DNA from: Anisus vortex
Taxonomy: Eukaryota; Mollusca; Gastropoda; Planorbidae
NCBI GenBank assembly: GCA_949126835.1
Contig: CASBPS010000121.1
Span: 1 to 64,000, forward strand
Direction of reading: 5' to 3'
Length of the DNA: 64,000 nucleotides
The position numbers were made by a program, and so were the translations under genes. The notes beneath the pieces were generated by a model. It was given only the letters and a program-made list of their open reading frames with translations, had not been told where the DNA came from and did no database searches. Below are positions 33,236 to 44,365 of the stretch, piece after piece (the first letter of the stretch is position 1; the number at the start of each line of letters is the position of its first letter).

Positions 33236-34494
33236 AGTTGTACACATTTTTTTAAACAGTCAAAATTTAATTACAATTTTTAACTACCCCCCTCCCCTTT
33301 TTTTTTTTCAAACATAATCCCATTTCTTTTGTTAAATTTATAAATTGTGTTTTATGCATTCTTCTCAATTCAGAATAATAATTTTAAAATAAAATAGGCA
33401 ATGGATTTTACAATTGTAAGGTAGGTAAATATTGAATGAAACAGTCAAAACTTTATGCATTTTTCTTTACCAAAGTTAAAACAAAGAATTTGGAACTTAG
33501 AATCTGTGAGCAAATAAAATGAGTTGATTCCCCTCTCTACTAACTTTTATTCATCCCTCTCCTACTTTTTATGTATTGATATTCCATTGCCCTGAACTCC
33601 CCCCCCCCATTCATTTGGTCAACCACCAGTCCTTGTAATATTAAAAGTTCGTTTTAAAAAAAGTGATCCTCTCTCCATCCTCCCTTCCCCTATTCAGTGT
33701 TGTAGCCTCCCCCCACCCTGTCTCAACCTACATTCACCATGAAGAAATAAAAAATGCCCCCCTCTTTCCCCCTTTATTCTGCTTGTAGGAACTGTAGGCC
33801 TAGTCCCCTACAGTAGACCCCCCCCCTCCTTTTTTAAACAACCGTTGACATAAATGCCCACCTCTTGTCACCTTTTCTTCTATTAGGTATTACGTTGCCA
33901 TTCCCCCCCTCCCCGCTTGGACGGTTGGTCTTCACCGTCACAGCCAGACAGTTTGTCTGGCCTACCCTGTTTCACAAAGCTATGCTAAGTGGAGCTGAGT
34001 ATCACAGGCAGTCTATGTTATAGTTAGATGTAAATGTATAAATGCAAGCATATTCTAGTGTGAGTTGTTCTAAGACTAAGAGTCGGCCTTATACTTATAT
34101 GGCAAGACGTATTTTCTGTGATATTTTAATTAAATAGTTTAATTAGGGTCTGTCAGAAGGTCAGATTTACAACAAACTATGAAAAATTAATAATTATATA
34201 TAATAAAAGAAAAGAGTTTGAGACATAGCCTAACTACAGTGTTAATAAAAGATAATTAATTGTTCTACAACATTGCGAATATCCGCATGTTAGTGGGCAG
34301 ATTTAACCAATCTCCATTTAAGAAAATGGTCACGTGACCCACTTCCCAAAATGGTGAAATTGTTGCATGGATGTTGAAATCTATATACATTTTTGAGCGA
34401 GTAAATTGAAAATCTGAGCGAGTGTTTTTGTTGATGAAATTTCGTATATTAAGAGAAAAGATGTGTAGAAATGATTCATTTCTGGTTTCAAGAA
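33236..34494. other. Pyrimidine-rich and AT-rich stretch, no gene
   Basis: 33530-33930 has many C- and T-rich runs (for example CCCCCCCC near 33600 and 33821). No coding signal. Confidence 0.5.
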
Positions 34495-34735
34495 GGTTAA
34501 ATAATGTTGGAATTTTAATTTTGTGTTTGAATACGATCATATTTATTAGGCCCACAAAAACAAAAAAAAAAACAACAAAAGACAACACTAAACGCAAAAA
34601 ATGTTGGAAAATTTAGTCAAGTTTATTGAAAAAATATTCCGTTATATATATATATATATATAAATAATTAATAAAAGAAATACGATTGAATCATACCTAC
34701 CGTCCGCAATGTTTGCCAATCCACGGAACAACTTT
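34495..34735. repeat. Second copy of a ~230-bp dispersed repeat
   Basis: Matches 31020-31225 in order: TTTTGTGTTTGAATACGATC, CCCACAAAAACA, ACAACACTAAACGC, AGTTTATTGAAAAAA, a TATA run, AATAAAAGAAATAC and CAATGTTTGCC. It includes a (TA)n microsatellite at 34644-34662. Confidence 0.7.
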
Positions 34736-35889
34736 TATGACCAAAATAAAAGATATAAAAAGTCGGATTTTCACATACCTAGTTAAATCAGTATTTGTAC
34801 AGTATATCCTATTTATAGAATGTTTTTTTAGATGTTATTGTGTATCACAAGTGTTTTAATAACCTACACTTAAACACCTAGTTTATTTTTCTTATTAAAT
34901 TCGCTTTGGGATAGTTTACCCAGCTTACGAAGTGTTGACACAAAATCTCAACATTTTCAATGCAATGGAAGGATCAGTGTTTAACTGTTTGAAGACCAAA
35001 GAACTCCGTATAGTTGAAACGTAGGAAATATAGCATTACAAAAATTATAACTTTATCCAGATATAGACTACGAGTACACGTAGGCCTATCTTATATTCAT
35101 TTCATTGACATCTCTACATGACTATAGGCCCTATTTGGCTGGTTCGCTGTAACTAGACCGTTGAAGAAAAAAAAAAGATTAGGCCTACCTTTAAAATTGA
35201 TTTACATAACGGAGTGATTATACGGGCCGCCGTAGAACGCAAAACGTTATACGGCAAAGTTTTGTGACCTACATTATACACACTGCTATTGGCGCATGTG
35301 CATTAGTGCTGGGTTAAGATCTACATCATTGGTGTATTGTAAGATGCAATACTCATTTTTCCCAAGTGTTTCTCACCGATCTACATTCTGCATCCTACAT
35401 CGCCTACATAAGGACGTATGCACTATATATCTAGGAATCTGCTTTGTTGGGGCCATCGTACATCAAATGGCTATTATGAGAAATTCGAAGGGAAATGATT
35501 ATTTAATTATTTGTAGATTTATGAAGAAAAAATGAATACAAAGTCAACGTTAAAGGACCCAAGTGTCTGAAAAAAGAAAGTATTTATTTAGAAAAAGCAA
35601 TTTATTTTCTTCATAAACTTAATTATAGTTTATCAATGTGGACAGCGGTATGCAAATAAAATCTATTATTATTAAAGCATGTTGCAAGAAATACAATCTG
35701 GTATTTAAATACAATTCAATTACTTTATGAGAAGTCAAACTCCAGGTTTATGAAAATAGATCGCGCGATGCTATGAGACTGTGGAATAAGTAATAAGTGG
35801 AATAAGTAGGCTAATAAGCGGTGTGGACCATCGAAGCAAGTTAATAAACAGATGCGCAACACATTCGATCGCGTTTTATATATATAGAC
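34736..35889. other. No gene seen
   Basis: ACGGGCCGCCGTAGAACGCAA and AACGTTATACGGC near 35222-35258 resemble the palindromic units at 36830-36930, so these may be the two ends of one decayed foldback element. Otherwise featureless. Confidence 0.4.
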
Positions 35890-36160
35890 ATGTAGATCAT
35901 GTAGAACAGTTAGGCTTACAAGACTAATACAAGACCCATAGATCTACATCATTGCAACACTCTGCCGGTAGATTGGGGTGGAGAGCTAGCGCGTGTGCAG
36001 TCAGCCGTCAGCGCTGGAACTGGCGATGTAGATCATGTAGAACAGTTAGGCTTACAAGACTACAGACCCATACATAATTAAATTGCAACACTCTGCCGGT
36101 AGATGAGCGAAGCGAGCTATTGCTAATCGCTTGTGCTGTCAGCCATCAGCGCTGGAACTG
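35890..36160 (+). repeat. ~134-bp tandem duplication
   Basis: GATGTAGATCATGTAGAACA...TTAGGCTTACAAGACTA...TGCAACACTCTGCCGGTAGAT...GTCAGC(C)GTCAGCGCTGGAACTGSC occurs twice in direct succession (second copy from about 36024). Copies differ by small indels. Confidence 0.85.
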
Positions 36161-36390
36161 CCGATGAAAAAGAGGGCAAGGGGAAGCAACTCTGTGTTTG
36201 TATGTCTAAGGTCTACGATGTAGAAATCAGTATAGATCTACATTAGTGATCTGCATCCTGCATCCTACATCAGTGTGTTGTAGATATATAGAAGGTTTTG
36301 AATCAACGACCCAGCTCTAATGCGCATTCTTGTTTAGCTGGCCTTGTATGCTCAATGCTCACATATAATTTTTTGTTAATTTGTCAGCAG
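36161..36390. other. No gene seen
   Basis: Short stretch without features beyond CTACATC-rich words. Confidence 0.4.
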
Positions 36391-36455
36391 GTATTCTTGG
36401 TCCAGTGGTTAGTAACGCGTGCTGTCTACAGAGGTAACGCAGGTTTTACCCTACC
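36391..36455 (+). repeat. tRNA-like sequence (SINE head or tRNA relic)
   Basis: TGGTCCAGTGGTTAGTAACG is a good internal A box of RNA polymerase III, and GCAGGTTTTACCC about 38 bp later a weakened B box. The order and spacing are those of a tRNA-derived SINE head. The cloverleaf is too degenerate for a working tRNA. Confidence 0.5.
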
Positions 36456-36819
36456 TCTCTCCACCTTTTTTTTAAATTATTACTTCAATTTTATAGTAAA
36501 ACGATATATTTTTAGTTAAATAGGTGACTCTTTTGTAACTATTTGTCATTGTTTATAATTAATTCAAACAAAAAGGTTATTAAGCCGATGTCACTTAATC
36601 ACAATTAGAGATTGATGTTACGGTTAGGCCCGGTTAGGGTTAGGACTTAACTAGGAATATGATCCTAAATAAACGCCTATAGACTAGGCCTATAGAATAG
36701 TATAGGTTAGTAGGCCTATAAAGTCATAAAGTTATAAGTCATAAATATAGGCTAACTCTCACATTTTTTTTGTAAATTTGGGTCTTACGGTGACGCTCGC
36801 ATTATAATTATATGGCCTA

Positions 36820-36930
36820 CACACATTCGGCTTAACGTTATACACCAGATCCGCCGCATAACGCTGAACGTTATACACCGGATTTGCCGCATAACGATAT
36901 GCGTTATACGGCGGATCCGCCGTATAACGC
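36820..36930. repeat. Three ~30-bp palindromic units, the last perfect
   Basis: 36901-36930 is a perfect 30-base palindrome; its first half is GCGTTATACGGCGGA. Two imperfect sister units precede it: AACGTTATACACCAGATCC... (about 36837-36865) and AACGTTATACACCGGATTT... (about 36867-36896). All share GTTATAC...GCCGCATAAC or GCCGTATAAC. Confidence 0.9.
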
Positions 36931-37594
36931 CTCCCTTTACATAATATAACAATGTGAGTCCTTTAAAGCGGAGATCCGAAAATTCCGATAAGCCTTGTTC
37001 TAGAATAGTGTGCGGTTGTGCCCCTTAAAAGCAGAAATGAAAAGGTGTGTTATTTTGTTCGATCACATGTCACTTGACTACTTATGCATGACTGCAGCTG
37101 TTGAAGGGAACATCCTAATAGCCAATGTAGGAAACAGCCGTTGGACGGAACAGACGGTATAATTGCTGACATGTACAAATATGGTAAAGAGCGAATTAAA
37201 TAAAATTTGATCAGTGGGCAGTGCGGGGCCACGCATAATATAATAATATGAACTATATGTCTAAGCTACAACACCGTTGCGACGCAGGTCTGCACGCAGC
37301 TGCCACTGAAAAAGCAAAAAAAAAAATTGTATTTTGAACAAAAAAAAATTAATTCACAAAATAGAACTTCAATAATTTATTGATTTATAAATAAATTTAA
37401 ATATTTATAAACGACAGTTAAAACCAAACCTTCTATATAAAGAACAAACAAAAATACTACTCCTAAACTTAAATCTAGAACTAATGACTAATCCATTTTT
37501 GTTGTTGAATATTTCAGATTATTCTTTACGCCACCAAAGTGTAAGCCCTACATTTGTTTGAAATAATCAAATCAAGTTCTACCCACCAAACAGA
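36931..37594. other. Upstream flank of the EF-hand gene
   Basis: No clear TATA box. The 5' untranslated region may begin after TTTCAG at about 37513-37518, which could be a splice acceptor for an upstream non-coding exon. Confidence 0.45.
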
Positions 37595-37717
37595 ATGTCT
37601 ACTGAACAAATTGAGGCTTTCATTAATCAAGCTTATGCTGACAAAAATGGTACATTGACCAAGTTGGAGACAGAACAAATTTTGACTGAATTTGGTTTAA
37701 CAAATCAGCAAATCAAT
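37595..37717 (+). CDS. EF-hand protein, exon 1
   Basis: The ATG at 37595 opens 41 codons (MSTEQIEAFINQAYADKNGT...) ending at a strong donor AAT|GTAAGTAG, phase 0. The start is set by the MSTEQ opening and by in-frame sequence before it lacking coding character. Residues 14-25 form an EF-hand-like loop (YADKNGTLTKLE) with Gly at position 6 and Glu at position 12, but the usual first Asp is replaced by Tyr, so calcium binding may be weak. The protein would be a small soluble calcium-binding protein of calmodulin or tegumental-allergen type; a precise family cannot be given. Confidence 0.8.
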
Positions 37718-38089
37718 GTAAGTAGATAAAGTAAATGCTGTCTGTCTATATATATTTGGAATGGGTTGACCGATCTAGTAAAAAAAAATCATCTTAAGAT
37801 CATCAAAATACTCTATGAAAATGCAAGACTAGAAGTTTGTGATGCATGGATAAGTTAAGCTTTGGTGCAAGAAGAACATAAATAATGTGGTGCCTCCAAG
37901 ATCCAAAAGACTTAAAGTAAGTAGTCCAAACTGGGAAAAAAGATGCCTTTTTGCATATTTTTATTGTTTTGGTATCGAAGTTTTCACTCACTTGTACTAT
38001 TGTTACATAGATAAAATGTATAATAATATACAATTAAAGTTCAAGCCTTATCTAACGAAATATGAAACTTTAAGATTAATTAGTGGTGT

Positions 38090-38470
38090 TAGAAAAGCTG
38101 TTTTTTGCGTTTGATTAGTGGGGGTCGGACGTTTCGCCAGCGGCTTTCAAAACGGGTCGGTTAAATTTCGTCTTCACCCGTGTTACGCACAGAATAGGTA
38201 TAGAACAGAATGCGCAATAGCCTTTCTTCTGTTTCCGGAAGTAATACCGACGCTAAACTGTTTAAACGCAGTTCTAAATTTATGCTTATTTACAATGTTT
38301 TTTTCTCCAAATCTACACACCAAACACCGCTGCATTGCGTCAAAAAATGACGGAATCCTAGCTTCACTTTTAGTGACTGCGCATATAAGGATTGTACATT
38401 CTGTTCTCTACCTATTATGTGGTGTTACGCGATCGCGCGTCGCTCCGTCGGTAGTCAACTCAGAAGCATA
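38090..38470. repeat. Imperfect inverted-repeat element
   Basis: AGAATAGGTATAGAACAGAATGCGCAATA (38192-38220, given here in part: GAACAGAATGCGCA) is complementary to GCGCATA...CATTCTGTTCTCTACCTATT around 38380-38420. TTACGCACAG and GTGTTACGCGATCG also mirror each other. It looks like a decayed foldback element; the 117-codon frame across it has no recognisable domain. Confidence 0.5.
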
Positions 38471-38503
38471 ATTTTTTCACCAAGTAGGGCTCCTGGGTCA
38501 TCA

Positions 38504-38838
38504 TCTCTCTATATAAAATAATAGTGTTTGTCTTCATACGGATCCCCATTGGTCAATTTGAAATTACTTGAGTTCGTGTCATTGACCTATTTAGGCCTAG
38601 CCCAAGGACTACTAGTCGGGCAATTTATATTTTTGTTAAATAAAAAGACTTGACTATTTTTTTACTTGATTAAAATATTTATTTAAATTACTTTCCTAAA
38701 AGTCTTCAGTAAAAAAAGAATAGCCTAATTTAAATATATAATTTATTGCTTTCTTTTAAGTGTAGTTTATAAATTGTTTATCTGCGCCTTATACAGTCCT
38801 GTTTTTTTCACCCGGGCAACGCCGGGCAACGTAGCTTG
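38504..38838 (+). mobile_element. Non-autonomous Helitron, copy 1
   Basis: It starts TCTCTCTATATAAAATAATA after an A, and ends in the hairpin CCCGGGCAACGCCGGG followed 11 bases later by CTTG, then T. Sequence ATCCCCATTGGTCAATTTGA and TTAGGCCTAGCCCAA is shared with the copy at 62137-62577. It lacks the tRNA-like segment of that copy and has its own ~60-bp insertion. Insertion between A and T without target duplication is the Helitron mode. It lies in an intron. Confidence 0.75.
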
Positions 38839-39978
38839 TATGATAGATAGAAACTATATAGGCCATTATAGGCCTATACCTAATGTATAACATTTTAAAA
38901 CGATCGATTAAAAACTTTAATCAAAGAAAAATGGGAGAAAATACTGGAATTTTAACAATTTTTTTACATCTAAATCTAAATGTAAAATAAAATTTTGGTT
39001 AGGATTGGCATGGCCTTACAAAGTCTCAAATTTAAAGCTAGGATAAGCGCCAGTGTTTCTCCACCCCCTCCCCTCCACAGTACGCTCAAGTTTGCCCTAT
39101 GAAAGGTATATGATAAGTTAGTTGGGAAAAAGCTGTGCATTATGCTGGCCACACATTATTCTTTATCATAGGCATCTGCAATTTTTTTTTTAAATTGTTG
39201 CTACTTAGCATGGTAAAGAATATCATTCCACAAATAAAAATATTATAATCAAAAAACGTTAACAATAACAATATAGCTTAGAACTGAGTAGATAGGCCTA
39301 AGTAATTTTAAGATTGAATTGTTGGTTATAGTATTTTGACTAAACAGATTGTTGTTAAAAATGTATCAAAATCCAGGGCGAGTAAGCATTTGCTCCTAAT
39401 TACTCACTCTAAACATTCACGCCCATTTTAGTGCATTGACCTTGGAAACTGTTAACCGCCGCTTCATTAACTAATATGGTCTTAAAAATATGACTTACTT
39501 TATATATTATATATTAGATAAATTAGAAAGGTCATTTAAATAGTCTAATTTGACTATTTTTATGTCAGTCTGTCCACATTTGACTATCCATGAATTAATC
39601 TATCTTTTGGTGGAGGATATTTCTCTTGCTCTTTTTTCTCAGTTACATATAAATAACAAGGACACTGAAGCTTACTATAGATATCATTGCAAAGGTTAAA
39701 AAACAATAGATTTTCTGTTGTTGTGTTTAAATGTGCTAATAATTGATTGTGTGTATCAAGTATCATTACATATTATATTAATCATTAGTTAAAAACTCCA
39801 ACTAATTCATCAATCCATATTGTTATTTTAAGACATTATAAAAGTTAAACAAAAAAATAGTCCATATTATTATATAACGTATATTTTTTTTTACAAATGC
39901 AACTGGGATAATGCGTACAATGCAAAAAAGGGAAAATAATCCAGTTTTTACAATAGCTTATTTCTTCTTTTTGCCTTC

Positions 39979-40085
39979 CTTGATCCACATGATGTGTTTA
40001 ATGAAATTGATGTGAGCGGAGATGGGTTGGTGACATTAGAAGGGCTAAAAAAAGCTTTGGATACAAGAGAGCCTAAAGATGTTCA
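39979..40085 (+). CDS. EF-hand protein, exon 2 (acceptor uncertain)
   Basis: The coding reads LDPHDVFNEIDVSGDGLVTL, then EGLKKALDTREPKDVQ, with a strong EF-hand loop DVSGDGLVTLEG (ligands D1, S3, D5; Glu at 11 where 12 is usual). The donor CA|GTGAGT at 40086 joins exon 3 in phase. The 5' boundary is the problem: the only nearby AG is in CAATAG at 39955-39956, and joining exon 1 there is out of frame and leads to a stop. Either a small exon in intron 1 is missed or the gene is broken. Confidence 0.7.
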
Positions 40086-40410
40086 GTGAGTAATTTTATT
40101 AGTTGCATTAACTCGTTGTATACTGTAAGATTCGTACCTTATCCACAGTCTGTATCCAGCGTAGTGGAAATTATATTTGCTTTAATATTCCCAAATGTGT
40201 TTTTGTCACAGAATCATTTTATTTATTTACAGACTCTTATAATCTTTGTAGCGATGAGGTGCTACAATAAGAAATACCAGTAAAATATTAAATAATATAT
40301 CTTATGGCCTTATAATGTCGAAAAAGTGCCTTCCTTATTAGTTGTTTTAACTTGGTAAAAAAATAAAATGTAGACAGTTTTGACTGTTTGACATAATATT
40401 TAGGCTACCT

Positions 40411-40543
40411 ACCTTATAATATTACTTACCATCTAGTTTAAACGAATTCATTAAAACACATTTGTAAATTTTACTACACCTTATAATATTACTTACCATC
40501 TAGTTAAAACGAATTCATTAAAACACATTTGTAAATTTTACTA
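40411..40543 (+). repeat. 67-bp tandem duplication in intron 2
   Basis: ACCTTATAATATTACTTACC...CATTTGTAAATTTTACTA occurs at 40411 and again at 40478 with a single-base difference noticed. Almost identical copies point to a recent event. Confidence 0.9.
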
Positions 40544-41243
40544 GTAAAATTAAAAGGCGGTTAATATTGAAAAAGGATGGTTAGTTAAAAAATATTCAAA
40601 TTTTTACTGTTTGAGTTTGACTTTTTGAGTAATTCATATAGGCCTATGTAGGTTACATTTCATAAAATATCTAATTTCATAAAATTTCATGTTTTAAACA
40701 AAATGAGACAGGTAAAGGTTTATGGACTGTTTATGAACACTAGCTATATAGTAATAAATTTTTACGTGTTTTTGTAGCCTGGAATTTGGCTCTGATAGCC
40801 TTGAAATCAGCCTTGAATGTTTGGCCAGAAAAAAATGTGAGAACCCTGTTTAATTAATTGACACAATCGTCTACAATCAATAATAATATGTACTATCGTG
40901 TATCTATTTTCAGGCGAATCATAAATTAGTTATGGGCCTAGGCACGCCTAAGCTAAAGCATCGGATTTCAGCTTTCCGACTCAATAAAAGATAGACCGAA
41001 ACTAATTTTAATATTATTTTCATGTGTAGTTGAAAAATTATCTCCTGAATCAATTATATCATTACTTAAATATTCAACATTGATTAATTACGTAAGCCAT
41101 TTTGTACGTCCATTTTACTAAAATAACTAGCGCAAATTAGTTCGACAACCTTCATCGTAAAAATAACTTCAATCTTATAAAAATCGAGCAGAAGAGCGAA
41201 AAAACAACGATATAACGTAAGATATTTCTTAACTATTTTTCAG

Positions 41244-41439
41244 GGAAGCTGCGTTGAGGTCGGCCTTTAAAAAAATTGACGCTGTCAAGTCTGGAGCCAT
41301 TACAAAGGCTGAGCTGAAGACAGTACTTGACAAAAATGGCATGAGAGATTTGGCAGAAGGCATCATTAAACAGGTGGATTTCAACCAGGACAGAAAGGTG
41401 GAGATTGAGAGGTGCCTCCAGATATGGAGAGATCTGTAA
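41244..41439 (+). CDS. EF-hand protein, exon 3 with stop
   Basis: A clean acceptor ACTATTTTTCAG precedes 41244. Coding: (Q)EAALRSAFKKIDAVKSGAIT, KAELKTVLDKNGMRDLAEGI, IKQVDFNQDRKVEIERCLQI, WRDL, stop TAA at 41437-41439. Two further EF-hand-like loops occur, DAVKSGAITKAE (Glu at 12 kept, position 3 lost) and DFNQDRKVEIER (D1, N3, D5 kept; Gly6 and Glu12 lost). All loops deviate from the canonical pattern, so calcium affinity is doubtful. A poly(A) signal lies 231 bp after the stop. Confidence 0.85.
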
Positions 41440-41669
41440 ATTCAAGGAAAGATAACCTCACAGCTGCCAGCCAACTTTCGCTCTTGAAGAATACATGTAT
41501 AATGTTGACTGTGTAGCCTTTTTTACGATATATAATTTGTTTCCTTTTTGTTTTCCATATTATTTTTTAAGTTTTTTAATTATTATATGGCACAAATAAC
41601 TTTTTTTAAATTTTTTCTTAAAACCATACAATGATTATTAATCAAGGTTTCTATTTTAATCGTTTTCTA

Positions 41670-41675
41670 AATAAA
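41670..41675 (+). terminator. Poly(A) signal of the EF-hand gene
   Basis: AATAAA in CTAAATAAAATAAC, the first clear signal after the stop codon. Confidence 0.55.
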
Positions 41676-42603
41676 ATAACTTTAAAAACGTGTATTTCAT
41701 CTAGGCCTGTTATTAATTTTAATTATAAAGACTTTTCATTTTAGTAAATACTTTGTATTTTTAGGAATTGCTTTTTTAAATTCATTTCAGTCTTTATATT
41801 TTTTTCAAAAACAGCTGTGACATGTATAGGCCTTCACATGTAATGTTAAAGATATTGGTTAGTTTTAATACTCTTTTTTTAAAATTTGTTGTTATTTATT
41901 CTTGGTGAAGAGTCTGTTTCCCCTGACACATTTACTGTAAACTATTTTAAATTAGAAAACAAATCTGGTTATATGTCTTTTTGAATTATCGGTAGTGTTC
42001 TTTCTTTTTACCCATAAATAAATGTACTAGATTACATAATACTTGTAATTTAGAATGTTAGGTTAAAGCAAAGGATAATTTAAAATGTTAAAATTAAATA
42101 GAAACTACCATTAAAACCATTTTATAAAACTTCATCTCCGTATCAATTTAGGGTTCAATTGGTCTTACGTTTCCACTTTATAAAAAACTCAAAACTTATT
42201 ACTTGTGTCTACATTACTTTGCGACAATGCTTGAAGTAGTTAGACTAAAACATGACAAAAATCAGAATTCAGCAATGAGAAGTTTTAATTTTAGTATTTT
42301 CTTATTCAATAGTATACCAGATGTCCTAGTTCCAGACTTGTACTACTTGTAGTTTTCGTGTTTTTTTTTACTTTGTAGCTGCAGGCCTAGTTCCCAATAT
42401 GTTCTTTTATTTTGATATTTTTACAGTACATCTTTTTTTTTCTTCATTTTATCATTTAAGTCTTATAGTCTATGTTTAACCTCAATTGAGTATCATACTC
42501 AGTTGAAACCATTATCTTAGTTTGCATTTATTAAATGTCTCTATTTAAGCTCAGACTTTTCGTATTCAATTGTGTCTGCATGTTCATATGTTATTCAAAT
42601 GTG
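41676..42603. other. AT-rich stretch, no gene
   Basis: T-rich; nothing recognised. Confidence 0.5.
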
Positions 42604-42671
42604 GGGGTGCAGTGGCCTAGCGGCAGGGCATTAGATTATTGTTCTGGCTGAATCGGGTTTGAATCCAAGTA
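42604..42671 (+). repeat. tRNA-derived SINE head
   Basis: GTGGCCTAGCGGCAGGG is an RNA polymerase III A box and GGGTTTGAATCC a B box, 41 bp apart. The following A-rich sequence suggests a SINE body. The anticodon arm does not pair well, so it is not a working tRNA. Confidence 0.7.
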
Positions 42672-43111
42672 AAATAAAAAAAATGTTCATACTGAATCAT
42701 ACTCTGGAAAAGTTTTGACATGAGCTCTTGGTTCTGATGACAATATGACATTAGTAAGGAAAGTTTTTAATAAGTTGGAAAGGCCACATAATCTCCTAGT
42801 ATTAGGTTTTCTAAATGAAAAAAGTTTAAATCATACAAAATCAACAAATTAAGATCAACCAATAAGTTATATCTCATATTATTATTAGACTTTCGTAATG
42901 TGTAAAGGCCTAGGCCTAAAATAAAGCTACTTATAAATTAAAATAGAAAAATGTATTTTAATATAATTGTAAAAATATTGTTAGCAAAGTAGGAATTTTA
43001 TTTCCCATATTCTAAATTATAATGCTATAATTAGTAAAAAATAATAATTTAAACATTTTATTTTCATTGTTTAATAACCCATACATAATTGATACCGTAA
43101 TTACTTATTGT
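42672..43111. other. AT-rich stretch, possible SINE body, no gene
   Basis: No recognised feature beyond the sequence following the tRNA-like head. Confidence 0.4.
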
Positions 43112-43222
43112 AACAGGTTGCTGCAAACTAAGAAGACATAGGCCTAATGTATATGCGGCCCCAAATATTTTTACGTTAGTCAATGATGTGGCCCTAGGTA
43201 CAAAAAGTTTGCACACCCCTGA
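43112..43222. mobile_element. Short hAT-type MITE, tentative
   Basis: The right end GTTTGCACACCCCTG is the reverse of the common hAT end CAGGGGTGTGCAAAC. The left end CAGGTTGCTGCAAACT is similar but decayed. No matching 8-bp flanks were found. Confidence 0.45.
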
Positions 43223-44229
43223 TCAGCAGCTAATAACAGTATTAAGGAGTTGCCTACCTTGTCACGGTGTGCTACACAGATAACTCTATAGGGAAGACTA
43301 CCGGTATGTCATTATAAGGTCCTTAAGGACAATAAGTATAAGATTGACCACCTACCCAACTGACCAAGAGGAAATGTATCCTCGACGTAGCCCATTCTCT
43401 TTTCACCCCATTTTTTGTTCTTGGTACCGGTACTGTTATCCTTAACGGGACGCTTTGGGTATTAATTTCCCGCTAAACACAAGTGGGCATTCGACTGACT
43501 GTCCTTTAATTAAGGGCTGGACTTTCACGGAGCGATAAATTATAATACAGAGGGGCAGAGCTTTTTACTTTTACAAATAGAATTCACTGTTATTATTTTG
43601 TGTCTCCTCCAAAAAAGAAATAATAATAATATACGTTTGTTTTCGTTTTGTTTACCCAATAAACACGACTAGGTGTAGGCCTAAGTACTTTTTATGCTGT
43701 TGATTCAATCATAAAGTTCATAAAGTTATAAAGGGAAAAATAGATTCGTTTATGAATATAAATTATAATAATGTTTAATTACATTTACCTATGACTAGGC
43801 TACTTCCCAAATCTTGCAAACATCACACTATTTATCTATTTCAAAAGATTGAAAAGATAACCTTTTTGAAAAACAAGAATAACTCATAAAAACGAAGTTT
43901 TTATTATACTCCCTTTCTTTCTAAACTAAGTTTACCATCATGTAATTAAATAATTGATTGACTACTGGAAATTAAACATGTGCAGAAAAATATCTGTGTC
44001 GCAAATCTCAAAAATATCTCCTTACTCCGTAAGAATAGTTCTAAAAATAATCTTAGTGCATCTTTTTTTTCTAGCTTTGCGCCAAAAAACTATATGATAT
44101 AAAGTTGCACAGGCATTTTTTTACGTGAAACCAAAATTTTTCTTACATTTTCCTTTTAAGAAATGAATATTGTCACAAGTATAGTAGAATTAAGTTGTTT
44201 TAATTGAAAATTTAATTAAGTTAATACAA
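43223..44229. other. No gene seen
   Basis: AT-rich with no supported feature. Confidence 0.5.
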
Positions 44230-44365
44230 TGTATTATTGGTCTGGACATGTCTGCTGCACAAATTTCAGCTAGATTGGACCAGTGGTCGAAAAATCGATG
44301 CAAAGTTTTGCTGTCAAGCAATCAAGCAAGCAAGCAGACAGACATACAGACAGAAAATACAAGTT
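44230..44365. repeat. Probable transposon 3' end (GACAGACA/AAGCAAGC tail)
   Basis: GTCTGCTGCACAAATTTCAG, GACCAGTGGTCGAAAAATCG and a tail of AAGCAAGC and GACAGACATACAGACAG are typical of dispersed-repeat ends in invertebrates. I cannot assign the family. Confidence 0.45.

Larger units (their letters stand above)
37718..39978 (+). other. Intron 1 region of the EF-hand gene
   Basis: Holds an inverted-repeat element (38090-38470) and a Helitron (38504-38838). I found no further exon, although the phase mismatch between exons 1 and 2 allows for one. Confidence 0.5.

Noticed and set aside
38118..38471. 117-codon ORF in EF-hand intron 1
   Set aside because: It spans both arms of an inverted-repeat element and shows no domain.
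42604..42671. Functional tRNA gene
   Set aside because: A and B boxes are good but the acceptor and anticodon stems do not pair; best read as a SINE head.
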